From assembly GCF_900108025.1 (NCBI RefSeq), contig NZ_FNUS01000002.1, positions 393,612 through 457,611 of the forward strand: DNA of 64,000 bases. The letters are read 5' to 3'. Below the pieces are notes generated by a model. It was not told the DNA's origin, searched no databases, and saw nothing but the letters and a program-made list of their open reading frames with translations. Source of the stretch: Halpernia humi (GTDB lineage Bacteria > Bacteroidota > Bacteroidia > Flavobacteriales > Weeksellaceae). Each line of letters starts with the position of its first letter. The first letter of the stretch is position 1. Of the stretch, positions 35,489 through 46,109 are shown one piece after another. Position numbers and translations under genes: made by a program.

Positions 35489-36328
35489 ATGAAATTAAAA
35501 ATTTCAATTCTTGTAATAACATTTCTTTTTACCCAAATGATGAATGCGCAATTCAACACATTAACGCGCACTGTTAGTAAAAAGGATATTTCCGCAACAG
35601 AAAATCTAAATGATTTAAAAAAAGAAACTATAGAAATCACTAAAGAGGGAAAGAAAAACAGTCTCTTGAATATATTTAAATCTACATCAAAGGTAGAATT
35701 AAAAAAAGAAATTGATTCTCTAAAATCAATAATGATGAAAAATAATTCATCAAAAATCAAAGATCAGAAATTTGATTTTAAAAGGATTGAAGATTCCTTA
35801 ATACTCATTCTAAAAACAAATGCGAATGTAAAAAACATTTCAAAATCGGTCAAGACTTTTGGTTTTATTGATGATAATGAGCAGAATTTAGTTTCCAAAA
35901 TTCACATGCCATTAAAAAATGGAATTTCTGTGACATCGTCTTATGGAAACCGAACTCATCCGATTTTTGGCGGAAGAAAGTTACATAATGGAGCCGATTT
36001 GAAAGCAAATTACGAAAAGGTTTATTCTGTAATGGACGGCAAAGTAACCGCTTCAGGTTGGGATCCGAAAGGTGGAGGAAATTACATTAAAGTTAAACAT
36101 TCGGATTCTTTTGTAACGGCCTATCTGCATCTTTCTGAAATATATTATAAGGTAGGAGAATTCGTAAAAGCAGGATTTATCATTGCAAAAAGCGGCAATT
36201 CTGGAAACTCGACTGGTCCGCATTTACATTTTTCTGTGATTGAAAATGGCAACTATATCAATCCAATACGATTTCTGTACGATTTAATTAAAGCAAATAA
36301 TCTAATAGCACAAAATTATGCAAACTAA
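35489..36328 (+). CDS. M23 peptidase, peptidoglycan-cleaving
   Basis: The protein has about 279 residues from the ATG at 35489; one at 35480 is also in frame. It has a signal peptide (ISILVITFLFTQMMNAQ) and a coiled-coil middle part. A C-terminal LytM/M23 domain follows, with SYGNRTHPIFGG, LHNGADL (zinc ligands His and Asp) and PHLHFSV (catalytic/zinc His). Such enzymes open peptidoglycan so that the secretion channel can be built. It overlaps the following gene by 11 bases. Confidence 0.87.
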   Translation: MKLKISILVITFLFTQMMNAQFNTLTRTVSKKDISATENLNDLKKETIEITKEGKKNSLLNIFKSTSKVELKKEIDSLKSIMMKNNSSKIKDQKFDFKRIEDSLILILKTNANVKNISKSVKTFGFIDDNEQNLVSKIHMPLKNGISVTSSYGNRTHPIFGGRKLHNGADLKANYEKVYSVMDGKVTASGWDPKGGGNYIKVKHSDSFVTAYLHLSEIYYKVGEFVKAGFIIAKSGNSGNSTGPHLHFSVIENGNYINPIRFLYDLIKANNLIAQNYAN

Positions 36329-37013
36329 CAATTTACCTACAGACGAACTAAAGAAATACGGGATTGTAGAACCTGATAATTCCTTCTCAAAAAAACTTTC
36401 CGCAGAAGATATTCAGAAATTCCTTCAGGGATATACCATTGTAGCAGACAATGAAAAAAACAGAGCGACTTTTCAACTCGTCGAAAATAACAGCCGATTG
36501 AATGTGGTTTTTCTGGAAAGGGATAAAAATATTACTAGCATTTTGGCAGAAAGCAAGGAAAGGATAGAATATTCAGAAATAAAGGATCTGTCTAAAGGCA
36601 ACAACCAATTAAATTTTGAAAAGAAAGCCTTTGTGTTTGATAAGGAAACGAATAAGGTAATTGAGTTTGACCTAATAAAAAACGCACTGGAATTGACTGC
36701 AATCATTGCCGATAAAAAAGATATTTCTGAATTAAATCGCTACAAAACAGAACTTCTAAAATTGAAAGGTTTTTTACAGGACAAAATTGATCAATACCCT
36801 GAAATAGCAAAAGAAATTATTAACGATTTAAATATAGTTTCAAAAGAAATAAATGCGGTAAACTCAATCTCACAAACAAATCCGAAACAGGAGAAATCAG
36901 ACATTGAACTAAATGTGAACGATCCGGATTTGTTTCAAGATGCAAACCGGGAGCATGAAGAAGAAATGAAAGAAGAAGAAAATAGAGAAAAGTCAAGAGG
37001 TTTTAGACGTTAA
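36318..37013 (+). CDS. Hypothetical ICE protein
   Basis: The protein has 231 soluble, charged residues with no signal peptide. The first 120 residues form a compact mixed fold (LSAEDIQKFLQGYTIVADNEKNRATFQL), similar in style to the DUF4099/DUF3945 proteins of Bacteroidota mobile elements. The tail is glutamate-rich. Overlap with the peptidase gene and an 11-bp gap to the next gene place it in the same operon. No function can be given. Confidence 0.5.
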   Translation: MQTNNLPTDELKKYGIVEPDNSFSKKLSAEDIQKFLQGYTIVADNEKNRATFQLVENNSRLNVVFLERDKNITSILAESKERIEYSEIKDLSKGNNQLNFEKKAFVFDKETNKVIEFDLIKNALELTAIIADKKDISELNRYKTELLKLKGFLQDKIDQYPEIAKEIINDLNIVSKEINAVNSISQTNPKQEKSDIELNVNDPDLFQDANREHEEEMKEEENREKSRGFRR

Positions 37014-37023
37014 TTAATTTAAA

Positions 37024-39612
37024 ATGAGAATCACTTTAGACGTTGGAAAATACAATGAAAATAAGGAATCACCCGGTTTTCAGAAAATGGATTTTGAATC
37101 CATAGATGAAGCAATTGCTAATCTTGAATTTATGAAAATGGGGTTCAACTATTTTAAAAATGGTGAATCGCTCAAAGTCAGGCTCGAGGAAGGAAGCAAA
37201 GTTCACCTGATTGATTATGATGCTGTGGTGCCAATTAATGAACTGCGACAAGAATTGTATGAAAAATATAGTAAAAATGTAGGACAAGATGAACAACAAA
37301 TTCACACGGATAATACAGCAGAGAAAAAGAAATTATCGGCAAATTCGAATTTTGCATTTGAGGAGGATGAAACTACGCATTATGCGAAAACATCCTCGGG
37401 AGAAAAATTACCCTTCAAACTTTTTAACGCCGGCGATACTGGTTCCGGATCCAATTTATTACGGGAACCGCAAAATTCTCTTCAATCCACAGATTTTGCA
37501 TTAATAGAAAGAAGGTTTGCAGAAAATAAATCATTGCAGTTATTCGGAAATGAAAAAATTACAAGTGTAGATGATGTAGCGTGGCTTTTTAAATCTTTGG
37601 AAAATGAAGCCGTTGAACATGCATTTTTAGTTTACGATTTTAAAGACAAAGGTTATTTCGTACAGCATATTTCTACTGGAACATTTGATGCAGCCTTTGT
37701 TGATAACAGATTAATGATCGGTAATGTGCTGGAAGTAAATCCTTCTTCAATTACTTTAGTCCATAACCATCCGAGTGGAAATTTAAAAGTTTCCAAAGCA
37801 GATATTGATTGCATTAGAAAATTGAGAGCAGCATTGGATGATTCAGATATAATCGTAAACGATGGTGTCATAATTAATTTGAGAAGTGGAAAGTATGTGG
37901 TTTTTAATGAAATATTTGAAGATAAAATGGAAATGAAATCCAATCCAAATGCCCTTCAGGAAATTCAACCCTACTCATTTAGTAAACAGGTTTTAGTTGA
38001 AAATTATCAGCCAGAAAAAATAACGAGTTCGGCAGATATTGCCAAATTTATCACTTCTCAAAAATTCGGAATCTCTGATAAAACCGAAATGTTGATCATC
38101 AATAATCAATTAAATATTGTTGGGAAATTTATTATGCCTCCGGAAAATCAAGTTGGTTTTATCATAGGTAAAGTAGCAAAGTTTGGGGGAAATAAATGCA
38201 TTCTTTATGGTAATAACATCACGCCGGAAGAAGTGAATAAATATAATGAAAAACTTCAATTTTCTAATATTGAGATTTTAGATGGGCTTAAATTTAAAAG
38301 CGAAAATGGTAGAAAAATGTATGATTCTTTTGCGGATAGTGGTTTAATAAATAGTGTTTCGAATAAGTTGGGTACTACAAACGAAGCCGAAGTAAAATAT
38401 ACGAGTAAACCAGAAGAGATAAAACTTTCCTGGCTTGATAAAATTAAGATCCAGAAAAGCGAAGCCTATAAAAGTTTTGTAAAAGAAATGAAAGAAACGA
38501 GTCCAGAATTTTACTTTCAGGATGGCGAGCGAATTTTCACTGCACAAGAAAAGAAATTTCAACTTTATTATAACCAAAATCAAAACAAGATCTTGAGTGA
38601 GGATCAATTTAGACTGTCTGAACTATCAAGTGATGACTCTTTAACAAAATCATTTTCAATTAAAACAATTCCCGAGGTTTTAAAAAATTTAAGAAATATT
38701 TCATTTTCTGAAAATCAAACTTACACTTTAATAGAAGGCAAGGGAATGAAGAAATTTTTTATTTCATCGCCAGAAGATTTGCAAAGCGCGATTGATGTTC
38801 TTTCTAATAGACAATCGGCAACACATATTACAATTAACAATAACAATTTAAAATCAGAAATTATGGAAAACAAAGAATTTGACCAGGTAGATTATTTACA
38901 AAACCAGTTAAAATATTTAGGTTTTGGTGAAGGTGAAAAACTTCACAAAGATTTAAAAGCAGGAATAGATTCGGTGGAAAATCAATTTGAACTTAAGACC
39001 AGTTCAGACAAAGCATCACTCGGAAATGAAGTGGACTTCACTTTAAAATTCAACAAAACAGAAAGTGGCGGTGTATTTCTAAATTCCTACAAAGCAGTTT
39101 TGAATAATGATAAGGGTGAAGAAATCTCACAGAATTTCAAGGTGAATAGAGAGAATACATTTACAGCAAAGGAGGCGGTAAATCTGTTAGAAGGAAGATC
39201 GGTAAAAATTGAATTTACTAATCCAAAAACAGAGCAGTTGGAACCGGCTTTTGTAAAACTAAATTTTGCAGAGCCGAAATCAGAAAATGGCAATTATAAT
39301 TTTCAAAATTTCTACAAAAATTATGGCGTCGATACTGATCAGATTGTAGAGAAATCTAATCTGATTTTCGATAAGCCGGAATACAAAGAAAGCACTATAA
39401 AATCTTTGGAGAAAGGTAATGTGGTAAAAGTAAAATTTGAATTGGACGATAATGTTGTAGAAGGCAAAGCAGTGCTTAATCCGCAATATAAAAATTTGAG
39501 TATTTACGATAATGAGATGAATCGCATTAATACAAATAAGCCTTTAGAAGGTTTGGAAAATGATAATAAGCATGATAAAGGCAATGTGAAAGAGCAAAGT
39601 ATTAAGAGATAA
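37024..39612 (+). CDS. RadC/JAB-domain ICE protein
   Basis: The protein has 862 residues. A RadC-like JAB domain spans about 160-300, with the metal motif HNHPSG: His247 and His249, then Asp260. A second, degenerate JAB-like region follows (about 325-440, KTEMLIINNQLNIVGKFIM) without the H.HP motif. The C-terminal 230 residues resemble DUF3945-type repeats found in Bacteroidota conjugative elements (NFYKNYGVDTDQIVEKSNLIF). RadC-like proteins are common on mobile elements; their activity is uncertain. The gene ends just before a strong terminator. Confidence 0.65.
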   Translation: MRITLDVGKYNENKESPGFQKMDFESIDEAIANLEFMKMGFNYFKNGESLKVRLEEGSKVHLIDYDAVVPINELRQELYEKYSKNVGQDEQQIHTDNTAEKKKLSANSNFAFEEDETTHYAKTSSGEKLPFKLFNAGDTGSGSNLLREPQNSLQSTDFALIERRFAENKSLQLFGNEKITSVDDVAWLFKSLENEAVEHAFLVYDFKDKGYFVQHISTGTFDAAFVDNRLMIGNVLEVNPSSITLVHNHPSGNLKVSKADIDCIRKLRAALDDSDIIVNDGVIINLRSGKYVVFNEIFEDKMEMKSNPNALQEIQPYSFSKQVLVENYQPEKITSSADIAKFITSQKFGISDKTEMLIINNQLNIVGKFIMPPENQVGFIIGKVAKFGGNKCILYGNNITPEEVNKYNEKLQFSNIEILDGLKFKSENGRKMYDSFADSGLINSVSNKLGTTNEAEVKYTSKPEEIKLSWLDKIKIQKSEAYKSFVKEMKETSPEFYFQDGERIFTAQEKKFQLYYNQNQNKILSEDQFRLSELSSDDSLTKSFSIKTIPEVLKNLRNISFSENQTYTLIEGKGMKKFFISSPEDLQSAIDVLSNRQSATHITINNNNLKSEIMENKEFDQVDYLQNQLKYLGFGEGEKLHKDLKAGIDSVENQFELKTSSDKASLGNEVDFTLKFNKTESGGVFLNSYKAVLNNDKGEEISQNFKVNRENTFTAKEAVNLLEGRSVKIEFTNPKTEQLEPAFVKLNFAEPKSENGNYNFQNFYKNYGVDTDQIVEKSNLIFDKPEYKESTIKSLEKGNVVKVKFELDDNVVEGKAVLNPQYKNLSIYDNEMNRINTNKPLEGLENDNKHDKGNVKEQSIKR

Positions 39613-39634
39613 AAACCGTATAAATTAGTTTTAC

Positions 39635-39670
39635 AAACGGTTGACAAAATTATTATCAACCGTTTTTTTT
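39635..39670 (+). terminator. Rho-independent terminator
   Basis: Arms AAACGGTTGA (39635-39644) and TCAACCGTTT (39656-39665) are perfectly complementary around an 11-base loop, followed by a run of T to 39670. It lies 22 bases after the stop of the JAB-domain gene and splits the long ICE operon from the lipoprotein and methyltransferase-helicase genes. Confidence 0.88.
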
Positions 39671-39690
39671 CTTTTAAAAGCAAAAAAAAT

Positions 39691-40401
39691 ATGTTTAAAA
39701 AATCATCAAAATCATTTCGAATTTCTGCCGGATTCAATATCACAATGTTGTTAATTTCTTTTTTTGTTCTCTACTCCTGTAAAGAAAAGATCAAACCTGA
39801 AAAAGGCGGACTCGATTTAATTTCCAATGTTTATGTAGATGCTTCTAAAGGTTTAGACAAAGTTCAGAATTTTCATATTTCAAGAATCAACTATTCAGGT
39901 TCAAATATTTTGGAACTGATTCCAGATTTGAACTTTCCAGAGTTAACAGAAAATATTTTCTACATAAAGGATTCAATTTATTACAAAATTGGAACTGAAA
40001 ATAGTGGCAATACTATTCTTTCAGAAATTTCTAAAAAGCAACAACCGCTTTTAATTAAAAATAAGATTGAAGGCGCTATATTTTCAAAGGACTGGATCCC
40101 TAATTATAAGAATAAAAAAAATTTGTCGGACACTATTTTATTCAATAAAAGTTATAAAAGATTTGAAGTGAATTCGCCCTGGACGTACTCTAGATTTTAC
40201 ATTTATCCTACAGATACGATTCTACCTTATTCCTTGTATAAGCATGCAGAAGAAGATTATGGCGGTAGATTAGAGCGTATAGATTCTTACAATAAAAAGA
40301 AAGACGTTTTTGTTACGCTTCAATTAATAACAAGAAAAAATTGGGACAATGAAGCCAAAGAAATTTTTGATTTTAATGCTTTTGTAAAGAAGAAAAAGTA
40401 A
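39691..40401 (+). CDS. Putative lipoprotein
   Basis: The protein has 236 residues. The N-terminal hydrophobic segment ends in VLYSCKEK, a lipobox-like site with the cysteine at about residue 30, so it is probably a lipoprotein in the envelope. The rest is mixed alpha/beta with no recognised domain. The stop codon overlaps the start of the next gene as TAATG. Position after a terminator means it must have its own promoter, which I do not see clearly. Function unknown; surface or entry exclusion would fit but is only a guess. Confidence 0.55.
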   Translation: MFKKSSKSFRISAGFNITMLLISFFVLYSCKEKIKPEKGGLDLISNVYVDASKGLDKVQNFHISRINYSGSNILELIPDLNFPELTENIFYIKDSIYYKIGTENSGNTILSEISKKQQPLLIKNKIEGAIFSKDWIPNYKNKKNLSDTILFNKSYKRFEVNSPWTYSRFYIYPTDTILPYSLYKHAEEDYGGRLERIDSYNKKKDVFVTLQLITRKNWDNEAKEIFDFNAFVKKKK

Positions 40402-43400
40402 TGGCAGAAAAATCTCTTTTCTATTCTGATGATGAAGTTCAACAAATTTCCAACAATATTTCTTTGGTTGGTTATTTTCAGCATTTACAGGATCGAAATG
40501 TTGTGAAATTTGACCGCAAAATTGGGAACGAATATTATTTTTTGACAGATGATAACAAATTTTCTGTTTCAGCAAATGGCTACTATGATTTTAAAACAGA
40601 TGAAGGCGGCCAGATTTTAAAAGCAGTAATGAATTTTGAAAAATTAGATTGGAAAGATTCTCTGGAATTCGTAAAAAACTTTAATCAAAACTTTATGCAG
40701 TACGACACTAATGGGAGAAATATGCAAACAGATTTGTTGAAAGATGAAAGCAAATCGCTAGAAATACGCATTACAAATTCATTTATTCCAAACAATGAGA
40801 GATTGATCGCCTATTTTGAAGGTAGGGGAATTTCAAAGCAGACTTTGGTAGACCATACAATTCAAGTTCACTATGAAATTGGTGATAAAAATTACTTTGG
40901 AATTGGAACTGAAAATATTTCCGGTGGTTTTGAAATTCGTAATTCTTTGATGAAATCGAAGATTGGCAAAAACGATGTTTCGGAGATAAAAGGAACGAAA
41001 GAAGAATTAGTAGTTTTTGAAGGAATGACGGATATGCTATCTTTTGTGCAACTTTTGCATATCAATAATCAAAAGAACAGCAGAATGCTCGTAACACTTA
41101 ATTCCACAACAAATCTTGAAAAATTTTTAGATAGATACCAAGATTATGACGGCAAGATATTTCTTTGCCTGGACGGTGATAAAGCCGGAAACCAAGCCAC
41201 AGAAAAAATTCTAAACACGTTATCAGATAAAGATGTGAAAGACATTCGTTCACTTTACCATATTTCAGAAAATGGAAATAATGATTTGAATGAGTATTTG
41301 CAAAATAAACTTAAAATTCAGAATAAAAATATTAATTTAGTAGAACAAAATTCCGAAGAAAATGAAAACATCAAAATCCACTCAAGAACAGGTAGTAGAA
41401 AATCTGGCGAGAATCTCAAATCCGAACAAGAGGCAAGTAACAAAAGCGGACAAAGTTTGGGCAGCGAAAATGTTGGGAATGGATCTGCAGAATCAAAGCG
41501 AATCGATTTACCAAGAAGAAGAATCGGAAAATCCATTAGAAACTCACAACAAGAAAATGCTTCAAAAGATGAAAGCGGAGAAACTAAACTGGGTGGAAAA
41601 TTAGAAAAAACTTTTAATAGTCCGTCTGAATTAGAAATTTTAATTCAAAAATACAGGGGTCAAAAACTGACCAATGAACAAGTCGCAGAAGTAGTTTCGG
41701 TGGCTTGTTTTGTTTCTGAAAATGGTAAGATTTTAATCAATGAAAATATTTTAATCACAGATGATCTGAAAGAAATTTGCAATCAATTTCAAAGTGGTGG
41801 TACCGCCAAAGAAGGTCGTGGAATTCTCGATGAATATTATACCGATAGTAAAATTGTAGATGCAGTTCAAAATTTAATTTCAGATCAATTTAAAAATAGG
41901 AAGGAAATATCTGTTTTGGAGCCAGGTGTTGGTACTGGCAAATTCATTAATGGAGCAGAAGGTTTAGCAATAAAAACGAATATTACTGCATTTGAAATCA
42001 ATGAGGTTACCGCCAAAATTGCAAAAATATTTCATCCGGAAGCAGAAATTAATCTTCGGTCTTTCGAAACAGAATTCATTGATGAAAAGGGCGTTAAAAA
42101 AGAAGTAACTGAATTTTCTGAAAAGTATGATCTGGTAATTGGTAATCCACCTTATGGCGAGCATAGAGGCCTGTACAAAGGTTTAGGTGAAGAAAGTAAA
42201 ATATCAAAGTACGAGGATTATTTTGTAAAGCGTGGAGTAGATTCTTTAAAAGAAGGTGGAATCTTGGCAATGGTTGTTCCCTCTGGCTGGATAAACCGAC
42301 AAAAAAAGTTGAGCAATGCTGAATTATTGAATGCTTATCGTTTGCCAAGTGGTGCTTTTGCAGGAACGCAAATCGGAACTGACATTATAATTCTTAAAAA
42401 AGACCGCCAGTCTATCAATCAAAATATTTCTGATTATTTTGAAAACAATCCACAAAATATTTTAGGTGAAATAAGAGAAAAAACCAATCGCTTTGGGCGT
42501 TTGGAATTCTATGTTCATGGTAAGTTAGACGAAGCATTAGGACTTTTAAATAATCTGCGAAAAAAAAAAGAAAACGTCCGCATTGGAAATCTTTTTGAAG
42601 ATTTAGAAATAAATGAAAATATTACTGCAAAGAAGAAGGAAGCAGAAGATTTTGTTCCAGAAATACCGCTGAATATTTCAAATAAAACAGAGAATGAAAA
42701 CGAAAAACTCAAAGATGAAGTTTTAGAAAAATTAGAGAAAGTACTATTCAATCTGAATACTGTAAAATTTAAGTCACCGTCTGTACTTGCTCAAATAAAT
42801 CAATTTTTAAACTTAAAAGGTCAAATTTCTGGAGAGGGTGAAAGAATATCAGATGTTAAATTAAAGGAGATATTAGCAAAAACAGATAAAATACTTCAGT
42901 CGCAAAAAATCAAAATTTCTGAATATGAAATTCAGTCGCAACCATTAATAAAGAAAGGCATTCTAAAATACCAATTTGCCAAAGATGATCAAATTGTGGA
43001 TGCGTCTTTACAAAACAGTTCTGATATAACTGATGTTCAAATTGCGGCATTTAAGGCTACTTCCTATGATGGAACAATTGAAAATCACACCAGACATTTT
43101 GAGTTTGCAAACTTTCAGAACGGAAAATATATCCATGATTTTTATTACGCAGAAGGAAATATTTATGAGAAATTGGATCAACTTGAAAAGGATTTTAAGG
43201 AAGATTGGGGAATCGGAGGTTTGGAAAAGAAACATTATGAGAAGCAAAAGGCACTTTTAATAAATGTACTACCTAAACTGAAAACATTAGAAGAAATTTC
43301 CATTAATCCTAATCACGAGTTTGTTCATAAATTCAATTTAGGTCAGATTGAGAAAGAACAATACAATCATGAAAAGCGCGAAACTGAAATGGTCGTGGTG

Positions 43401-46040
43401 GAGTACAATCTTGCCGAAAAATTTAAAGATTTTGTAAACAATCTTCCGAGCGAGGCTTTTGCAGGATCTTCTTCCTGGGAAGTTAGAAGTTTTGTAGATA
43501 ATGAAACGGTTACTGGTAGTGATAAGGAGAGAAATGCACTAATTAGAGAACGTAGAAAAGTTGCAGCAAAAGATTTATTTTCAAAATTCATTTCAGAAGA
43601 ATTATCTGATGATTTAAGAGAGCGATTTGTAAAGGAATTCAACAAAAATTACAATCACATTCACGTGCCTGATTATTCAAAATTTCCTTTATTTTCAAAG
43701 ATCTACCAAAACTTTAAAGGAACAGAATTAAGATTGACAGAAGTTCAAAAATCTGGAATAGGAAGACAAACGACCAAAGGTGTTGGACTTTTGGCGCATG
43801 AAGTTGGGTTCGGAAAAACATTATCTGGCATACTTTCTTTACATGAAGCGATGCAACGTGGAAACTCAAAAAAACCATTAATTGTAGTTCCAAATGACAG
43901 TATTCTGAAACAATGGGTAGAAACTATTTTTGAAACAATTCCAGATGCTAAAGTCAATGTTCTGGGTAATTTGGGTACTGATTATGATCTCTCGAAGTTC
44001 GATAATAAAGAGGGAGAAATAACCATAGTAACTTATGCTGGGTTTAATAACATTGGATTCTCAAATGAAATTACCGAAGAACTGTCCTCAAAATTCAAAT
44101 ACATTTCAGCAAGCGAATTGAAGGGCGTTACAAATACAGAAAGAGAAGAACAGATTGAGTTACAAAAAGAGAAAGAGATCGAAGGCAAGATGAAACGTGG
44201 AAAAATTTATGATTGGGAAGATTTTGGTTTTGATCATTTAACCTACGACGAAGTTCATAACGCCAATCATATTGTTGGAAAGGTGAAGATTGAAGACAGA
44301 CGTTTTTCTTCAGATTTTAGAAATCAAAATCAACAAACTTCAAAACTTGGTATTAATACTTGGATGGCAGCCCAATATATTCAGGATAAGCAAAATGGCA
44401 GAAATGTAACTCTACTTTCAGCAACGCCTTTTACTAATAAACCTTTGGAATATTATTCAATTTTATCATTAATAGCCAACAAAAGATTAGAAGAGTCAGG
44501 TTATTTCAATGTAAATAATTTCTTTGAAACTTTTATGGAGGCGGACAACGATATGGAAATTGACGCAAAAGGAGATATTAAATTCAAGGCAAATGTTAGA
44601 CGATTTAAAAACAATCAATTATTTCAGCAACTACTTTCAGAATTTATAGATATCAAAGGCGAGGAGGATAATTTAGAATTAATCCGCCCTAATAAAATTA
44701 ATAAAGAATATAAAATTGAACAGAATGATTTGACGAAAGAGCAATATGAATTACTGAACGATAATTTTGATTCAGAAACGCCTGGGGCAATCTTAACCCA
44801 CATTTTAAATGCTCGGTTAATTGCTTTCTCACCTTATTTATCAATTTATTATGATGGTCAGGAACCAACTGTAACTGGATTTATAGAAAATTCACCAAAA
44901 TTATTTGAGATGATGAATCTGATCAGACAAAATAAAGAAGATATCTCTAATTCTGGACAGATCATATATTCTGAATTGGCTGTGGCACAATTTCCGAAAT
45001 TGAAAGAATATCTAATACAAGATCTCGGATATAAACCCGATGAAGTAGGTATTATTACTGGCGGAACGAGTAAAAAACAACGGGTAGCAATTCAAGATGA
45101 TTTTAATGCCGGCAAAATTAAAATTGTAATTGGAAGTGAAGCCATTCAAGAAGGAATGAATTTGCAGGAAAATACGACGGATGTGTATATGCTTACATTG
45201 CCTTACAATTTTACATCTTTACGACAAGTTGAAGGTCGAGCGTGGAGACAGGGAAACAAAAATGAAAATGTGCGCATCAATTTTATGCTTACGAATGATA
45301 GCATTGATGTTTTTATGTTGCAAAAATTACAGGCAAAACAAGCGAGATATTTAGAGGCAATGAAAAAGGGTGCAAACGTTTTAGATATCTCTGATATAAG
45401 CACACATGAACTAAAAACTTCGATCATTACAAATCCTGAAACCAGAGCAAAAATTGAAATTGAATTGCTGAAAAGAAAATTAGAGAGTGAGAAGAGTAAA
45501 TTTGTTGCCGATAGTGCTTTTGTTTTAAGAAAATATGAAGATTTTACAAAAGTCCAGAGTGAAGTTGCGAAAGCACAGAATTCTTACGATAGAATTAAAG
45601 ATTATGCGACAAACACCGAAGACAGTAATTCTGATTACTGGCAAAACCAATTACCGTTCTATCAAAAATCGATTGATTTAGCAAAATCGGAAGTTCAAAA
45701 TACCATTGCAAATCTTGCTTCAAAAGGAGTAAATGTGACAGAGATAGAAATACAGACTGAAATGACTGCGGAAAAGATTGCAATTATTGAAGCGCAGATT
45801 GAGGAGTTGCCTCTAACAAAAAATGCGCTAATCATTCAATATAAAGAAGAAAAGGAATTACAACTGAAGTTAAATGTGAATAGGAATTATGTTAAAGATA
45901 GACAAGTAGAAAATGAAAACTTATTTGCTGTAGAGCACAGTAGGAATGCAGCAAGTTTAATTTCTAAAGAACTAATTCAGAATAACAATATTTACGAAAG
46001 TGACACTCTAAATCAAAATAGATTTGCAGCGAGAAGATGA
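40401..46040 (+). CDS. Toprim-methyltransferase-helicase fusion protein
   Basis: The protein has 1879 residues. Residues about 1-90 are a degenerate primase zinc-finger-like domain. About 190-300 is a Toprim domain (VVFEGMTDML, FLCLDGDKAG). An N6-adenine methyltransferase follows with VLEPGVGTGKF (about 510) and NPPYGEH (about 582). A superfamily 2 helicase spans about 1120-1650: HEVGFGKT near 1132, DEVH near 1282, LLSATPFTNKP near 1339, QVEGRAWRQGN for the last motif. Similar giant proteins occur in Bacteroidota conjugative elements and, without the primase part, in phage-borne anti-restriction proteins such as P1 DarB. It probably protects or processes transferred DNA. The Toprim part is homologous to the protein at 1306. 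Confidence 0.82.
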   Translation: MAEKSLFYSDDEVQQISNNISLVGYFQHLQDRNVVKFDRKIGNEYYFLTDDNKFSVSANGYYDFKTDEGGQILKAVMNFEKLDWKDSLEFVKNFNQNFMQYDTNGRNMQTDLLKDESKSLEIRITNSFIPNNERLIAYFEGRGISKQTLVDHTIQVHYEIGDKNYFGIGTENISGGFEIRNSLMKSKIGKNDVSEIKGTKEELVVFEGMTDMLSFVQLLHINNQKNSRMLVTLNSTTNLEKFLDRYQDYDGKIFLCLDGDKAGNQATEKILNTLSDKDVKDIRSLYHISENGNNDLNEYLQNKLKIQNKNINLVEQNSEENENIKIHSRTGSRKSGENLKSEQEASNKSGQSLGSENVGNGSAESKRIDLPRRRIGKSIRNSQQENASKDESGETKLGGKLEKTFNSPSELEILIQKYRGQKLTNEQVAEVVSVACFVSENGKILINENILITDDLKEICNQFQSGGTAKEGRGILDEYYTDSKIVDAVQNLISDQFKNRKEISVLEPGVGTGKFINGAEGLAIKTNITAFEINEVTAKIAKIFHPEAEINLRSFETEFIDEKGVKKEVTEFSEKYDLVIGNPPYGEHRGLYKGLGEESKISKYEDYFVKRGVDSLKEGGILAMVVPSGWINRQKKLSNAELLNAYRLPSGAFAGTQIGTDIIILKKDRQSINQNISDYFENNPQNILGEIREKTNRFGRLEFYVHGKLDEALGLLNNLRKKKENVRIGNLFEDLEINENITAKKKEAEDFVPEIPLNISNKTENENEKLKDEVLEKLEKVLFNLNTVKFKSPSVLAQINQFLNLKGQISGEGERISDVKLKEILAKTDKILQSQKIKISEYEIQSQPLIKKGILKYQFAKDDQIVDASLQNSSDITDVQIAAFKATSYDGTIENHTRHFEFANFQNGKYIHDFYYAEGNIYEKLDQLEKDFKEDWGIGGLEKKHYEKQKALLINVLPKLKTLEEISINPNHEFVHKFNLGQIEKEQYNHEKRETEMVVVEYNLAEKFKDFVNNLPSEAFAGSSSWEVRSFVDNETVTGSDKERNALIRERRKVAAKDLFSKFISEELSDDLRERFVKEFNKNYNHIHVPDYSKFPLFSKIYQNFKGTELRLTEVQKSGIGRQTTKGVGLLAHEVGFGKTLSGILSLHEAMQRGNSKKPLIVVPNDSILKQWVETIFETIPDAKVNVLGNLGTDYDLSKFDNKEGEITIVTYAGFNNIGFSNEITEELSSKFKYISASELKGVTNTEREEQIELQKEKEIEGKMKRGKIYDWEDFGFDHLTYDEVHNANHIVGKVKIEDRRFSSDFRNQNQQTSKLGINTWMAAQYIQDKQNGRNVTLLSATPFTNKPLEYYSILSLIANKRLEESGYFNVNNFFETFMEADNDMEIDAKGDIKFKANVRRFKNNQLFQQLLSEFIDIKGEEDNLELIRPNKINKEYKIEQNDLTKEQYELLNDNFDSETPGAILTHILNARLIAFSPYLSIYYDGQEPTVTGFIENSPKLFEMMNLIRQNKEDISNSGQIIYSELAVAQFPKLKEYLIQDLGYKPDEVGIITGGTSKKQRVAIQDDFNAGKIKIVIGSEAIQEGMNLQENTTDVYMLTLPYNFTSLRQVEGRAWRQGNKNENVRINFMLTNDSIDVFMLQKLQAKQARYLEAMKKGANVLDISDISTHELKTSIITNPETRAKIEIELLKRKLESEKSKFVADSAFVLRKYEDFTKVQSEVAKAQNSYDRIKDYATNTEDSNSDYWQNQLPFYQKSIDLAKSEVQNTIANLASKGVNVTEIEIQTEMTAEKIAIIEAQIEELPLTKNALIIQYKEEKELQLKLNVNRNYVKDRQVENENLFAVEHSRNAASLISKELIQNNNIYESDTLNQNRFAARR

Positions 46041-46083
46041 TTTACAAAATATCTTTATTAGACAAAACTATAAAAAAAGGAAA

Positions 46084-46109
46084 AAATCGGGAACGTTAGT
46101 CCCCGATTT
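46084..46109. other. Short hairpin at the element end
   Basis: AAATCGGG (46084-46091) and CCCGATTT (46102-46109) are perfectly complementary around a 10-base loop. There is no T-run after it on the plus strand, so it is a weak terminator at best. It overlaps the tandem repeats at 46096-46119 and may be part of the recombinase binding region. Confidence 0.5.
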
